64,000 nt of DNA from Neobacillus mesonae. Its GTDB lineage: Bacteria > Bacillota > Bacilli > Bacillales > Cytobacillaceae. Position 1 is the first letter of the stretch. The number at the start of each line of letters is the position of its first letter. The DNA is taken from NCBI RefSeq assembly GCF_001636315.1, contig NZ_KV440949.1, positions 3,652,973 to 3,716,972 on the forward strand, read 5' to 3'. Below the pieces are notes generated by a model. The model saw nothing but the letters and a program-made list of their open reading frames with translations, was not told where the DNA came from and ran no database searches. Positions 34,625-43,749 of the stretch are shown here, piece after piece. Both the position numbers and the translations under genes were made by a program.

Positions 34625-34705
34625 TTATGATTGAAAAAGGAACAACTTGCAATAAAGCAATAAAGCAGTATTGGCTCCGCCTACGCCAGATACCATGGCA
34701 GCCAC
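34625..34705 (-). CDS. Possible 26-residue hydrophobic peptide
   Basis: GTG 34705 lies 8 bp after GAGGGGG on the minus strand and begins a 26-codon frame with the sequence VSGVGGANTALLLYCKLFLF. The glycine stretch followed by a hydrophobic run faintly recalls YjcZ-type sporulation peptides. Good spacing is the only real support; it may be chance. The rest of the 34595-34857 spacer holds only the inverted repeat at 34806. Confidence 0.2.
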   Translation of the reverse strand: MAAMVSGVGGANTALLLYCKLFLFQS

Positions 34706-34805
34706 GCGCGCTGCCCCCTCTACTTTGAAGTATATATCCCGATTATTAATAAACTATGAACTGATTGTTAATCATTGGTTAATTGTCCTAAAAGGATTTT
34801 GTAAG

Positions 34806-34845
34806 AAAAAGGCAATTGGTGCCTGTCACCAATTGCCTTTTTTTT
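34806..34845 (-). terminator. Terminator built on the dispersed GGTGCC palindrome
   Basis: AAAAAGGCAATTGGTG and CACCAATTGCCTTTTT, 5-nt loop CCTGT, U-tails on both strands. The centre GGTGCCTGTCACC is a one-base variant of the palindrome at 22026, 44166 and 51020. It ends the guanylate-kinase-like gene. Confidence 0.85.
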
Positions 34846-34857
34846 CCTTGATAAATC

Positions 34858-35448
34858 CTAATAATCCGTAACAGTTAGGTTTCGGTCTAAGTAGGTTTCG
34901 ATTAGTTCGCTGACTTGGAATGCGACTTGCGGGGAGTCGAAGTTTTCAAAGGCGTGTTCGCATTTGTCCTTGTATGCCATGGTTTCGTCATAGTGGCTCA
35001 TATGGCGCTCGATGACATCTTCGGAATCTTGACGGTCGCGCTGTCTTTTAATAACGGTATCGCGGTCGGCATAGACAAATATGCGAATGACTCTTTCACC
35101 GTATAATGCTTTTAATTTTTCTGTCCCTTCAGGATTAAGAGTTAAGTAGACAAGGTCATGGTTTTGGAATGCTTCGACGATATCTTGTTCACGAATGCCG
35201 TAATGGATGCCATCAATTTCAACGCTTTCAAGAAATACTTGCTGTGCTTCCATTTGTTTGAAGGTTTCTTCGGTCACAAAGTGGTAGTCTTCGCCATCTT
35301 TTTCGTAATGTCGAGGAGAACGGGTGGTGTAAGAGAGAACGGTTTCCATATCAAATGCGCTGGCTGTCATTTTGGCAATGGTTTTTCTTCCAGAGCCATC
35401 AGGACCTGTGTAAACGAATATTTTTTCTTTTCCTTTGATTTGGTACAT
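34858..35448 (-). CDS. Guanylate-kinase-like protein (divergent P-loop)
   Basis: 196 residues with a complete guanylate-kinase-like layout: P-loop YTGPDGSGRKTIAK (near residue 14), GMP-binding SYTTRSPRHYEKDGEDYHFV, and YLTLNPEGTEKLK. The usual GPSGVGKGT is here GPDGSGRKT, so the P-loop lysine position is arginine followed by lysine. It is therefore likely a paralog of housekeeping Gmk, perhaps with altered nucleotide use. AAAGGAGGATCATCT precedes the ATG. Monocistronic with its own terminator. The 340-bp spacer upstream (35449-35788) shows no gene beyond a 13-codon frame. Confidence 0.75.
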   Translation of the reverse strand: MYQIKGKEKIFVYTGPDGSGRKTIAKMTASAFDMETVLSYTTRSPRHYEKDGEDYHFVTEETFKQMEAQQVFLESVEIDGIHYGIREQDIVEAFQNHDLVYLTLNPEGTEKLKALYGERVIRIFVYADRDTVIKRQRDRQDSEDVIERHMSHYDETMAYKDKCEHAFENFDSPQVAFQVSELIETYLDRNLTVTDY

Positions 35449-35760
35449 AGATGATCCTCCTTTTATTTGTGTAATGTCCCTTATTCTGTGAGGACTGTTA
35501 CTGGGAATGAAGTGGGGTTACTATTATTATATCAAAATTTTTTTAAAATAGGAATATATGGTTTTATAGGTATAAATATCTAATTAGAATAAGGCAGGGG
35601 CGATGTTTATGGGCAAAGAAGGATACAAAAAGGCATTAAAATAACAAGGCGAATCATGAACTCCTTCATGAAATCCACTCCTTTTAGGATTTTATAATCC
35701 CAGTATAAGTGCCATTTATTAATTCTATTTAGTGAAATTGTAAATTTTTTGTCAAAATAA

Positions 35761-35790
35761 AAAGGCAAATAGTATAGTACTATTCGCCTT
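35761..35790 (-). terminator. Terminator overlapping the cwlK stop codon
   Basis: AAAGGC...ATAGTA and TACTAT...GCCTT form an interrupted stem with U-tail on the minus strand; its outer arm touches the stop codon at 35789-35791. Confidence 0.65.
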
Positions 35791-36367
35791 AATTGGTATC
35801 CGCCACCAGTGAGGAATCGCCGGGCGGCCGCTCTCCCTGCTGCAACTCGGCAATCGTCAATCCAAAATCCATTTGCAGATGGGGGTAGTCCTTAAACTGT
35901 GCCCAGTCACCGCCCCATTCAAACCCCAAGGTTTTGGCCATCTGCACAACCTCAGCCCAATCCGCTTTGCCATTTTGATTGCCATCATACTGCATATCCC
36001 AAATGACATTTCCTGACTGGGTTTTTAAAGCAAAATCCACCGCGAGGCCAAAATTGTGATAGGACTCTCCGCCTTTTGCATAGGTTACAACGTCTCCCCC
36101 AGCAGTACGACCTTTTTCATATAGCCGATTCTGTTCCTCGGCACTTCGAAATCCGTCGGTAATCACAATGACAATTCCTTTTTTTGCTGCCTGCTGGATT
36201 AATTTTTGGCTCCGTTCCTCGACAACGGGATGGAGATTCGCCGGTAAAGGAACAGCCGAATTTATATTAGAATCTGTAAAAAGACCGAATTCTTTAATAA
36301 AGAAAAGTATTATGAATAGCAGGAGAGCAAGTAAATAAACAGAACTCCCAATCTTTTTTCGCTTCAA
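35789..36367 (-). CDS. cwlK: M15-family peptidase, CwlK-like L,D-endopeptidase
   Basis: Cell-wall L-alanyl-D-glutamate peptidase type. 192 residues with an N-terminal membrane segment (VYLLALLLFIILFFIKEFG, residues 9-27) serving as anchor or signal. Zinc motif SYHNFGLAVDFAL gives the first His and Asp; HLQMDFG gives the last His; ITDGFRSAEEQNRLYEKGR is the M15 substrate loop. TTG start after AAAGGAA. It follows the MATE gene by 76 bp on the same strand and may be co-transcribed. Confidence 0.83.
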   Translation of the reverse strand: MKRKKIGSSVYLLALLLFIILFFIKEFGLFTDSNINSAVPLPANLHPVVEERSQKLIQQAAKKGIVIVITDGFRSAEEQNRLYEKGRTAGGDVVTYAKGGESYHNFGLAVDFALKTQSGNVIWDMQYDGNQNGKADWAEVVQMAKTLGFEWGGDWAQFKDYPHLQMDFGLTIAELQQGERPPGDSSLVADTN

Positions 36368-36442
36368 GGCTACGTATTCCTTTCTCTAGTTTCATAATCT
36401 ATGACGAAATCTTCTCCCTAAAAGTTTCATAGCTAATGGCTG

Positions 36443-37837
36443 CTAGGCCCTTTTCGCCTGCTGAAACTCCAGCGTTGGAGAATTTTTAGCCAAGATTTTT
36501 TTAAACTGAACGGCAAATACGGTAACAGTCACTGCAACGGCAAGAAAGTCGGATACCGGTTCAGCAAGAAACACGGCAAACTCCTTATCAATAAAGAAGT
36601 TTGGCAGAGTATAAATCAATGGAATCAAAAGAATGATTTTTCGCAAAACAGCAAGGAACAGTGACGTCTTGGCCTGCCCAATGGCAATAAATGTTTGCTG
36701 ACAGGCAAGCTGTGCACCCATCACAAACACGACTGCCATATATGTTTTCATTGCCCACACAGTCGTCTCAACCAGTTTCGGATCATTGCTGAACAGCGAA
36801 ACAAAGAACCTTGGGAAAATCGTCATCAACAGCCAGAATGTAACAGAGAAGCTTAACGAAGAGATGATCAGTAATTTAAATGTCCGACTCACCCGTTCAT
36901 TGTTTTTGGCTCCGTAATTATAGCTGATAATCGGCTGTGAGCCCTGTGTTAAACCCATAATTGGTAAAATCATTATTTGCATTAAGCTTGATAGAATGGT
37001 CATGGCGCCGACCGCCATATCACCGGAATAGTTTTTCAAAGATGAATTAAATGAAATATTTAATAGACTCTCAGTGCTTTGCATAATAAAAGGGGACACC
37101 CCCAGCAAAAGAACTGGAACAATCACCGATTTTTGGAGCTTCATATTTTTTTTACGGATTTTCAGCTTGGTTCTTTTTCCAAATAGAAAGTATAACGTCC
37201 ATAGTGCTGATACAGCTTGAGCGATGACATTAGCAAGGGCGGCGCCTTTAACTCCCATGCCCAAGGTGAAAATAAAGATTGGATCAAGGATGATACTAAG
37301 AACGGCCCCAATGATGACGGTCATCATACTTATCCTTGCGAAGCCTTGTGTGGAAATAAAGGTGTTTAATCCTAAGGCAATTTGAACAAAAATCGTGCCG
37401 GATACATAAACCTGAAAGAAGTCTTTTGCATACGGAAGTGTTTCCGTTCCCGCCCCGAACATTAAGAGAAGTTTTTCACCCGAAAATAAAAAAACAACGG
37501 TTAAAATAACCGATATTCCAAGTAATGCAACAAAGCAGCTGCCTAAAATTTGTTCGGCCTCGTCATGTTTTCCCTGCCCGAGCTTAATAGCGGCCCTAGG
37601 AGCACCGCCCATCCCAATCAGCGAACTGAATGCTGCAATAATCATAATTATGGGAAAGGTTACCCCAACACCTGTTAAGGCTGCTGCCCCGATGTCTGGA
37701 ATATGGCCAATGTAAATTCGGTCTACGATATTATAAAGCATATTGACAAACTGGGCGGTGATTGCCGGCAATGCCAGGCTTACCAGCAATTTTCCGATTC
37801 TCTCAGTACCCAATCTGTCGACACTTGCTTGAATCAT
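36443..37837 (-). CDS. MATE-family efflux transporter
   Basis: Multidrug/toxin exporter of about 464 residues with twelve predicted helices. DRLGTERIGKLLVSLALPAITAQFVNMLYNIVDRIYIGH is the MATE N-terminus (the DRIYIG motif) and the second half repeats the pattern with ESLLNISFNSSLKNY. I start at ATG 37837 (MIQASV), 10 bp after GGAAGG; ATG 37861 lacks a site. Drug or ion coupling is not readable. Divergent from cotA. Confidence 0.83.
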   Translation of the reverse strand: MIQASVDRLGTERIGKLLVSLALPAITAQFVNMLYNIVDRIYIGHIPDIGAAALTGVGVTFPIIMIIAAFSSLIGMGGAPRAAIKLGQGKHDEAEQILGSCFVALLGISVILTVVFLFSGEKLLLMFGAGTETLPYAKDFFQVYVSGTIFVQIALGLNTFISTQGFARISMMTVIIGAVLSIILDPIFIFTLGMGVKGAALANVIAQAVSALWTLYFLFGKRTKLKIRKKNMKLQKSVIVPVLLLGVSPFIMQSTESLLNISFNSSLKNYSGDMAVGAMTILSSLMQIMILPIMGLTQGSQPIISYNYGAKNNERVSRTFKLLIISSLSFSVTFWLLMTIFPRFFVSLFSNDPKLVETTVWAMKTYMAVVFVMGAQLACQQTFIAIGQAKTSLFLAVLRKIILLIPLIYTLPNFFIDKEFAVFLAEPVSDFLAVAVTVTVFAVQFKKILAKNSPTLEFQQAKRA

Positions 37838-37938
37838 GTTGAAACTTCCTTCCTTTTTCATGTAAATACTTTATTCCTTTATTGTAAAAAAGACAATGCC
37901 TTTATTTTAGCATAAAAAGAGTATTTTAGTGTGGTGAT

Positions 37939-37964
37939 ACTAATGGCTTTTTAGACATAAAGTG
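37939..37964 (+). promoter_or_regulatory. Sigma-K-like promoter for the cotA homolog
   Basis: AC (37939-37940), 15-bp spacer, CATAAAGTG (37956-37964), close to the mother-cell sigma-K consensus AC-N15-17-CATANNNTA, 29 bp before the ATG. Expected for a late coat gene. It is a short motif, so chance is possible. Confidence 0.45.
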
Positions 37965-37992
37965 GTATCAAATGTTAAGAAGGAGCAACTAT

Positions 37993-39528
37993 ATGAATCT
38001 CACAAAATTTGTAGATAAACTGCCTATTCCTCCTGTAATAAAACCGCTTCGGAAAGATTTTAACCACACGTATTATGAAGCAACAATGACGGAGTTCAAA
38101 CAATCCCTGCATCGCGACCTGCCGGAGACAACGGTTTGGGGATTTGAAGGGGGTTATCCTGGCCCTACGTTTGAGGTGGAAAGCGGAGAAAAAGTATTCG
38201 TGAAGTGGATCAATAATCTGCCAGCAAAGCATTTGCTTCCGATAGACCACACAATTCATGGGGCTCATACGGATGCTCCGGATGTAAGAACGGTCATCCA
38301 TCTCCACGGCGCAAGTGTGGAGTGGGAAAGTGACGGCTATCCGGAGGCTTGGTTCACGAATGGATTTCAGCAAACAGGGCCTTATTTTTCAAAGGAAATC
38401 TATCGATATGATAATTACATGCCTGCCTGTACCCTCTGGTATCATGACCATACACTCGGGATTACCCGTCTCAATGTGTATGCAGGCCTAGCGGGGTTTT
38501 ATCTAATTCGCGATCAGCGGGAACGTGAATTAAATTTACCTAGCGGGCGCTTTGATATCCCGTTGATTATCCAAGATAAGTCCTTTAATCCGGATGGCTC
38601 GCTACTTTATCCGAGGCAGCAGGAAAAACCAGTACCCGGACTAGAAACCTCGATTGTGCCTGAATTTTTTGGAGATACGATTTTGGTGAATGGGAAAGTG
38701 TGGCCTTACTTAAATGTAGAGCCACGCAAGTACAGATTTCGGCTGTTAAATGCTTCTAATTCACGTTTTTACCGGCTGCGGCTCGATTCGGGGCAGTTAT
38801 TCTATCAAATAGCGACCGATAGCGGCTTAACGGGGTCACCGATCGGACTTCATGAGGTTATTTTAGCGCCTGCCGAGCGGTCCGAAGTCATTGTTGACTT
38901 TACTAATCTTGAAGGGAATAGAATTATAATGACCAATGATGCACCGGCGCCGTATCCAAATGGTGAGCCTATTAATTCCGACACGGTTGGGCAAGTGATG
39001 GAATTTAGAGTAGTAGAGCCGTTATCCAGCATAGATACGAGTACGATTCCTGCCTTTATGGTGCCGTTTCCGAAGAGACGGGTACAGGAAGCATCTAAGG
39101 TTCGGTTTCTCGGTTTAACAAGAAAAAAGGATCAGTATGGCCGTGAAGTTATGCTGCTTGATGATAAAGATTGGGATGCTCCCATCAGTGAAAATCCGAA
39201 ATTAGGGCAGACTGAAGTTTGGTATTTAATCAACCTAACGAATGAGGTACACCCCATACACCTTCATTTAGTTGATTTCCAAGTCATCGACCGCAGAAAT
39301 TTTGATGTAGAAAAATATAAGCAAAAGGGGGTTCTTGAATATACCGGACCGGCAATCCCTCCTATTCCACAGGAAAGAGGGCGGAAGGATACCGTGATCG
39401 CCTACGCCCGCCAGGTTACCCGAATTATTATGAAATTCGGACCGTACACAGGGTTGTATGTGTGGAACTGCCATATTCTGGAACATGAAGATTATGTCAT
39501 GATGAGGCCATTTATGGTGATTCCATAA
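37993..39528 (+). CDS. cotA: CotA-type spore-coat multicopper oxidase
   Basis: 511-residue laccase-like oxidase, closely following B. subtilis CotA along its length (KFVDKLPIPPVIKPL at the start, LPIDHTIHG, DGYPEAWF, NVEPRKYRFRLLNASNSR). No signal peptide, as for coat proteins made in the mother cell. Copper motifs: HLHGA, WYHDHT, HPIHLHL and WNCHILEHEDYVMM. In the last one the usual HCH is NCH, so one type-3 copper histidine appears replaced by Asn, while the type-1 Cys, the other two His and the Met remain. ATG 37993 follows AAGGAGCAACT. In outer coats CotA makes a brown pigment. Confidence 0.88.
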   Translation: MNLTKFVDKLPIPPVIKPLRKDFNHTYYEATMTEFKQSLHRDLPETTVWGFEGGYPGPTFEVESGEKVFVKWINNLPAKHLLPIDHTIHGAHTDAPDVRTVIHLHGASVEWESDGYPEAWFTNGFQQTGPYFSKEIYRYDNYMPACTLWYHDHTLGITRLNVYAGLAGFYLIRDQRERELNLPSGRFDIPLIIQDKSFNPDGSLLYPRQQEKPVPGLETSIVPEFFGDTILVNGKVWPYLNVEPRKYRFRLLNASNSRFYRLRLDSGQLFYQIATDSGLTGSPIGLHEVILAPAERSEVIVDFTNLEGNRIIMTNDAPAPYPNGEPINSDTVGQVMEFRVVEPLSSIDTSTIPAFMVPFPKRRVQEASKVRFLGLTRKKDQYGREVMLLDDKDWDAPISENPKLGQTEVWYLINLTNEVHPIHLHLVDFQVIDRRNFDVEKYKQKGVLEYTGPAIPPIPQERGRKDTVIAYARQVTRIIMKFGPYTGLYVWNCHILEHEDYVMMRPFMVIP

Positions 39529-39630
39529 TGGTCTTTCTTTTTGTACATGAAAAAGCACGGCCGGTACTTAAATTCATACATAAACAGCCCTTAATATGGA
39601 AAACTATAAAAAAATTGGGGGTGGTTCATA

Positions 39631-41178
39631 ATGAAAAAGGGAATATTCAAGTCGCTTATCAAACTCATTAATACAGAACCACACTTCCAAGAACAGTCCA
39701 ATCTTCAGACGATTGAATTAAAAAAGCAAGATATAGGAAGTCATTATGAACAAAATTTAGCGACCTTTAAAGCAATTTTTAGCGTACCCAAAAATATTGA
39801 TGTTAAAACACGTGAGTTGACCATTCGGGCACTCAATCGTCGTGCCTTTATTATGTATATTGGTACCATAGTAGACCCTGATCAGATTCAAAGAAGTATT
39901 GTGGAACCGCTCATTGAAAACGCACAGCCTTCAAGCGGGATACGAGATATTGTTTCGTTTCCGGTCGAAAAGACTGCTTCAAATATTGGTGAAATTACTG
40001 AATACATAACAAGCGGCAATACCGCACTCTTTGTTGAAGGCGATCATCAATGCTATGTGTTTGAAACGACCAAAATTCAAGGGCGCAGCATTGAGAAATC
40101 TGATAATGAAGTGATTGTAAAAGGACCAAAAGAGGCATTTAACGAAAAGATTGTCGATAATATGGCGTTAATTCGTAAAAAGATTAAAAATGAAAATCTA
40201 ATTATTGAATCTCATGTTATTTCTAAACGCTCAAGGAACGATTTATTGCTGGTTTATGAAAAAGATTTAGTAAATGACGAATTGCTTCAAAAAATAAATA
40301 GCCGGCTTTCTTCAATTGATAAGGATAGCATTTCTGATTTAAATATTTTGGAGCAATTTCTCGAGGAACGGCCAAGGTCCCTTTTTCCTACTATCTTAAA
40401 CACGGAACGTCCTGACAGGGCGGTTTCCTTCATTGAAGAGGGACATATTGTTTTATTAATGTCAAATTCACCAAGCTGTCTAATTTTGCCGGCAACCTTT
40501 TGGTCATTATTTCATTCACCGGAAGATCATTATCTGCGTGCGCCGTATGGTAATTTCATTAGGATATTGCGGTTCATTGCTTTATTTATTTCTGTTTTTG
40601 CCTCCTCCTTTTACATCGCGGTGACAAACTACCATGTAGGAATGATTCCGCCTGATTTATTAATGGCGATCGCAGGTACGAGAGAACGTGTCCCGTTGCC
40701 TTCCATATTTGAAATTCTGATGATGGAGTTTGCCTTTGAACTGATTCGCGAGGCCGGGCTGCGCGTGCCATCCCCAATTGGTCCGACAATTGGAATTGTT
40801 GGTGCGCTAATTTTGGGACAGGCTGCTGTTCAAGCAAATGTCATTAGTCCCATTGTCATCATTGTCATCGCCTTAAGCGGCTTAAGCTCTTTTATCATTA
40901 GTGATGTGAGCATGAATTTTGCAATTCGCATGACCCGGTTTTTGTTTATTTTTGCCGCAGGCTTTCTCGGCGCTTATGGAGCTGCCACGTTATTTATGGC
41001 CGGTCTCTTTTATTTGGTTTCATTAAAATCATTTGGTACACCTTACTTTGCACCGATGACGCCGCATTTCTTCTCAAGCAAGGATTTAATAATCCGTCAT
41101 GTGCCCATGAAAGAACGATTTCGCCCGGGATATTTAAAGCCAAAAGATGTAGTTAAGCAAGGAAAGGAATCCACATAG
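39631..41178 (+). CDS. Spore germination receptor subunit A (GerA/GerK-A family)
   Basis: 515-residue inner-membrane A subunit of a germinant receptor. A large soluble N-terminal domain (to about residue 300) precedes five helices; signature segments are VSFIEEGHIVLLMSNSPSCLILPATFWSLFHSPEDHYLRAPYGNFIRILRFIALF, PPDLLMAIAGTRERVPLPSIFEILMMEFAFELIREAGLRVPSPIGPTIGIVGALI. GGGGGTGGTTCATA precedes the ATG. First of four genes. The germinant cannot be predicted. Confidence 0.92.
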   Translation: MKKGIFKSLIKLINTEPHFQEQSNLQTIELKKQDIGSHYEQNLATFKAIFSVPKNIDVKTRELTIRALNRRAFIMYIGTIVDPDQIQRSIVEPLIENAQPSSGIRDIVSFPVEKTASNIGEITEYITSGNTALFVEGDHQCYVFETTKIQGRSIEKSDNEVIVKGPKEAFNEKIVDNMALIRKKIKNENLIIESHVISKRSRNDLLLVYEKDLVNDELLQKINSRLSSIDKDSISDLNILEQFLEERPRSLFPTILNTERPDRAVSFIEEGHIVLLMSNSPSCLILPATFWSLFHSPEDHYLRAPYGNFIRILRFIALFISVFASSFYIAVTNYHVGMIPPDLLMAIAGTRERVPLPSIFEILMMEFAFELIREAGLRVPSPIGPTIGIVGALILGQAAVQANVISPIVIIVIALSGLSSFIISDVSMNFAIRMTRFLFIFAAGFLGAYGAATLFMAGLFYLVSLKSFGTPYFAPMTPHFFSSKDLIIRHVPMKERFRPGYLKPKDVVKQGKEST

Positions 41179-42288
41179 ATGAAGCAGCAGCTTGGAAAAC
41201 TTGGTATTCGAGAATATGTGTCAATTGCTGTATTAATGGTTGGCGCGAAGGGAATGGAAGATACACCCGCTATGCTGTTTAAACAAGTACAAAACGCAGC
41301 GTGGATGGTTCCGATCCTCTCAGGGGCACTCTTCTTCATCCCGGTCTTTTTATTATTGAAGACCCTGTCCGTATTTCAGAACAAGAACCTGTTTTCGGTC
41401 ATTCAACTGTTACTTGGAAGATTTATTGGATTTTTTGTTTGTCTTCTGATATTTGGCATTTTTTCTTGCGCCATATCAGTCGATACAAGAACATATGTAA
41501 ATATTATTAATACTTATTATTTTACTACTACACCTAATTTGCTTATCTATGCCATTTTAATGGCTGTTTGTGCCTATGGGGCTAAAAAAGGAATTCAACA
41601 TGTTGGGTCGGTTGCTTATTTGCTTGTTTTCTATGCCGCTTTTTCAATGGCACTGGCCTTATTTTTAAGCACGAAGGATAGCAATCTTCAAGCCATGCTG
41701 CCAATTTGGGGGGCGGGAAAACTTGAAATTTTGAAGAATAGTTCAATTAGAGTCTCGACCTTTTCAGAATTTTTCCTGCTTGGAATGATAATTCCATACC
41801 TCAAATTGAACAAAGAATTTCGAAAGGGCACATGGATTGCTTATGTTACAGTCAGCATTCAAATCAGTGTTTCGACTCTCATTTTTATCTGTATGTTTGA
41901 TGATACCTTAAGGGGAATTAGCTTCCCATTTCATACGGCTATTCGTTATATTTCGCTGGGAAGTTATATTCCGAATATCGAGATATTCTTTTTTGTCATT
42001 TGGATTTTGGCGGCAATTATTCGGTTTACAGCACTTTTGTATATCCTTGCGATGATGTTTGGTCATATATTTAAAATAAAAGACTTTGAATATTTAATTC
42101 CGTCACTTGCGGCGATATATTTATTGATTGGAAGTATTCCGGAAAGCTTTATTGAAGTTACCCTAAATTTAAAACAATATATAAAATACACTATTGGTCC
42201 CATGTTCACTTCCATCGCTATTATGTTATGGCTGGCTGCTCTGTTAAAAGGAGAATTTAAACATGCAAAAAACAAGAATAGTACGTAA
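41179..42288 (+). CDS. Spore germination receptor subunit B (GerAB/endospore germination permease)
   Basis: 369-residue membrane protein of the APC-like GerAB family with ten helices, the subunit thought to bind germinant. Opening IREYVSIAVLMVGAKGMEDTPAMLF is family-typical. The ATG follows directly on the A subunit's stop codon, with AAAGGA upstream. Its end overlaps the C gene by 26 bp. Confidence 0.9.
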   Translation: MKQQLGKLGIREYVSIAVLMVGAKGMEDTPAMLFKQVQNAAWMVPILSGALFFIPVFLLLKTLSVFQNKNLFSVIQLLLGRFIGFFVCLLIFGIFSCAISVDTRTYVNIINTYYFTTTPNLLIYAILMAVCAYGAKKGIQHVGSVAYLLVFYAAFSMALALFLSTKDSNLQAMLPIWGAGKLEILKNSSIRVSTFSEFFLLGMIIPYLKLNKEFRKGTWIAYVTVSIQISVSTLIFICMFDDTLRGISFPFHTAIRYISLGSYIPNIEIFFFVIWILAAIIRFTALLYILAMMFGHIFKIKDFEYLIPSLAAIYLLIGSIPESFIEVTLNLKQYIKYTIGPMFTSIAIMLWLAALLKGEFKHAKNKNST

Positions 42289-43501
42289 ATTATTATTACT
42301 CTTTATTGTTGTTTTTTCCTTAACCGGCTGCTGGGATCGAAATGAACTTGAAGATAAATCGTATGTGATTGGGCTCGGACTTGACCATTCTAAGAAAGAA
42401 GGAAAAATCAAGGTGACAATGCTGCTCGCCAATCCCGAAGTAGGGAGCATGCAAGGCGGCGGTGGTTCAACTGAAAAGCCGCGGGAAATTATCTCGTTTG
42501 ATACGAATGATTTCATTGCAGCGAAAGGGACAGCCAATGCCATTATTTCGAGGATTATTACGTATGATTTATTAAAGATCATTGTCGTTTCCGAGGAATT
42601 GGCCAAAGATCCAAATTTCATTAATATGATTTACGATGTGGTAAATGATAAAGAAATTCGTATGAATTGTTACTTAGCCGTCTCAAAAGAAAAGGCAAGT
42701 GAATATTTCCTGCAAAACCGTCCAAGAATGGAAACAAGACCACATAAGTACTTTCAATATATGATTGATCATGGAATTGAAAATGGGCTGATTCCAGATT
42801 CCACTCTTTTTCGTTTTTTTAAAACAACAGAAAGGGGAACAGACCTTTTTTTAGCTATGTCCACAACAGCCATTCGGGACAAATACCCGGAAATTAAAGG
42901 GGAAGATGAATACATGGCTGGGCAGCTGAATGCTTCCGGAGAGTTTGATGATACCCAATTTATTGGGTCTGCGGTTTTTAGAAATGGAGTGATGATTGGT
43001 AAGCTTAATGGGCGGGATACACGTTCTATTAATATTCTTGATGATACAACAAACATCAGTGACTTATTATTGGATATCCCCAACCCATTTTCAGATCAAC
43101 ATCACCCATTTGCCGCCAGAATCATGAAAACAGAAAACAACAAGGTAAAAATGAATCTAAAGGGTGTTAGACCTAAGATTTTTATTACCGTCCCATTGAA
43201 AATAGAAATAATGACAAACCCTTCAATGGTCAACTTTGTAAAGGAAAAGAATCGGCAGATCCTAAAAAAGCAAATTACCCATCATTTCGAAAAAGTGAAT
43301 GAGGACCTGCTAAAAAAAACACAAGCTGAGCTAAAAGGTGTACCATACCCGTTATCACTTGATGCCCGGAAATATTTTGGAACTATTCAGGAATATAAAA
43401 AATTTAATTGGTCAAAATCCTTTCTTAAAGCAGACATAATCGTTAAAGCAGATATTGAGATTGTTAATTATGGGAAAATATTAAAAAAACCTAAAAGGTA
43501 A
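42263..43501 (+). CDS. Spore germination receptor subunit C (Ger(x)C lipoprotein)
   Basis: 412-residue lipoprotein. Signal peptide followed by the lipobox LTGC and then WDRNELEDKSYVIGLGLD, the hallmark of Ger(x)C. Downstream: PREIISFDTNDFIAAKGTANAIISR, LKIIVVSEELAKD and the C-terminal domain with KKQITHHFEKVNEDLLKKTQ. AAAAGGAGAATTTAAAC precedes the ATG inside the B gene. Anchored on the outer face of the spore inner membrane. Confidence 0.92.
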   Translation: MQKTRIVRKLLLLFIVVFSLTGCWDRNELEDKSYVIGLGLDHSKKEGKIKVTMLLANPEVGSMQGGGGSTEKPREIISFDTNDFIAAKGTANAIISRIITYDLLKIIVVSEELAKDPNFINMIYDVVNDKEIRMNCYLAVSKEKASEYFLQNRPRMETRPHKYFQYMIDHGIENGLIPDSTLFRFFKTTERGTDLFLAMSTTAIRDKYPEIKGEDEYMAGQLNASGEFDDTQFIGSAVFRNGVMIGKLNGRDTRSINILDDTTNISDLLLDIPNPFSDQHHPFAARIMKTENNKVKMNLKGVRPKIFITVPLKIEIMTNPSMVNFVKEKNRQILKKQITHHFEKVNEDLLKKTQAELKGVPYPLSLDARKYFGTIQEYKKFNWSKSFLKADIIVKADIEIVNYGKILKKPKR

Positions 43502-43510
43502 AGGAGTAAA

Positions 43511-43666
43511 ATGAAATATTTAACCATCATCGCGCTGCTTGTGATTGCTATATATACCTTTGGATTTGCTGTTGCGTTATGGAAAGAGAAACAAAAAATA
43601 GGAGCAATGGCCGTTATCGTTTTAGTTGTTGTGATTATGGTTCTGCCGTTTTTTTCGGTCTTTTAA
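43511..43666 (+). CDS. Small two-helix protein of the ger operon (D-subunit-like)
   Basis: 51 residues: MKYLTIIALLVIAIYTFGFAV, a short charged turn LWKEKQKIG, then AMAVIVLVVVIMVLPFF. AAGGAG lies 5 bp before the ATG and 9 bp separate it from the C-gene stop, so it is part of the operon. Several Bacillus ger operons carry a short two-helix fourth gene (called D) that modulates receptor function; length and topology agree. Confidence 0.78.
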   Translation: MKYLTIIALLVIAIYTFGFAVALWKEKQKIGAMAVIVLVVVIMVLPFFSVF

Positions 43667-43749
43667 AATTTTGACTAAATTAATGCAGGGAAATCTGTGT
43701 TGAAAGAGTATAGATAACTAAACGACAAAACAGAATGGGAGAGATTCTA

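Noticed and set aside
35604..35645. 13-codon frame (MFMGKEGYKKALK) in the spacer 35449-35788
   Set aside because: Very short, with only a weak ribosome site and no recognisable family.
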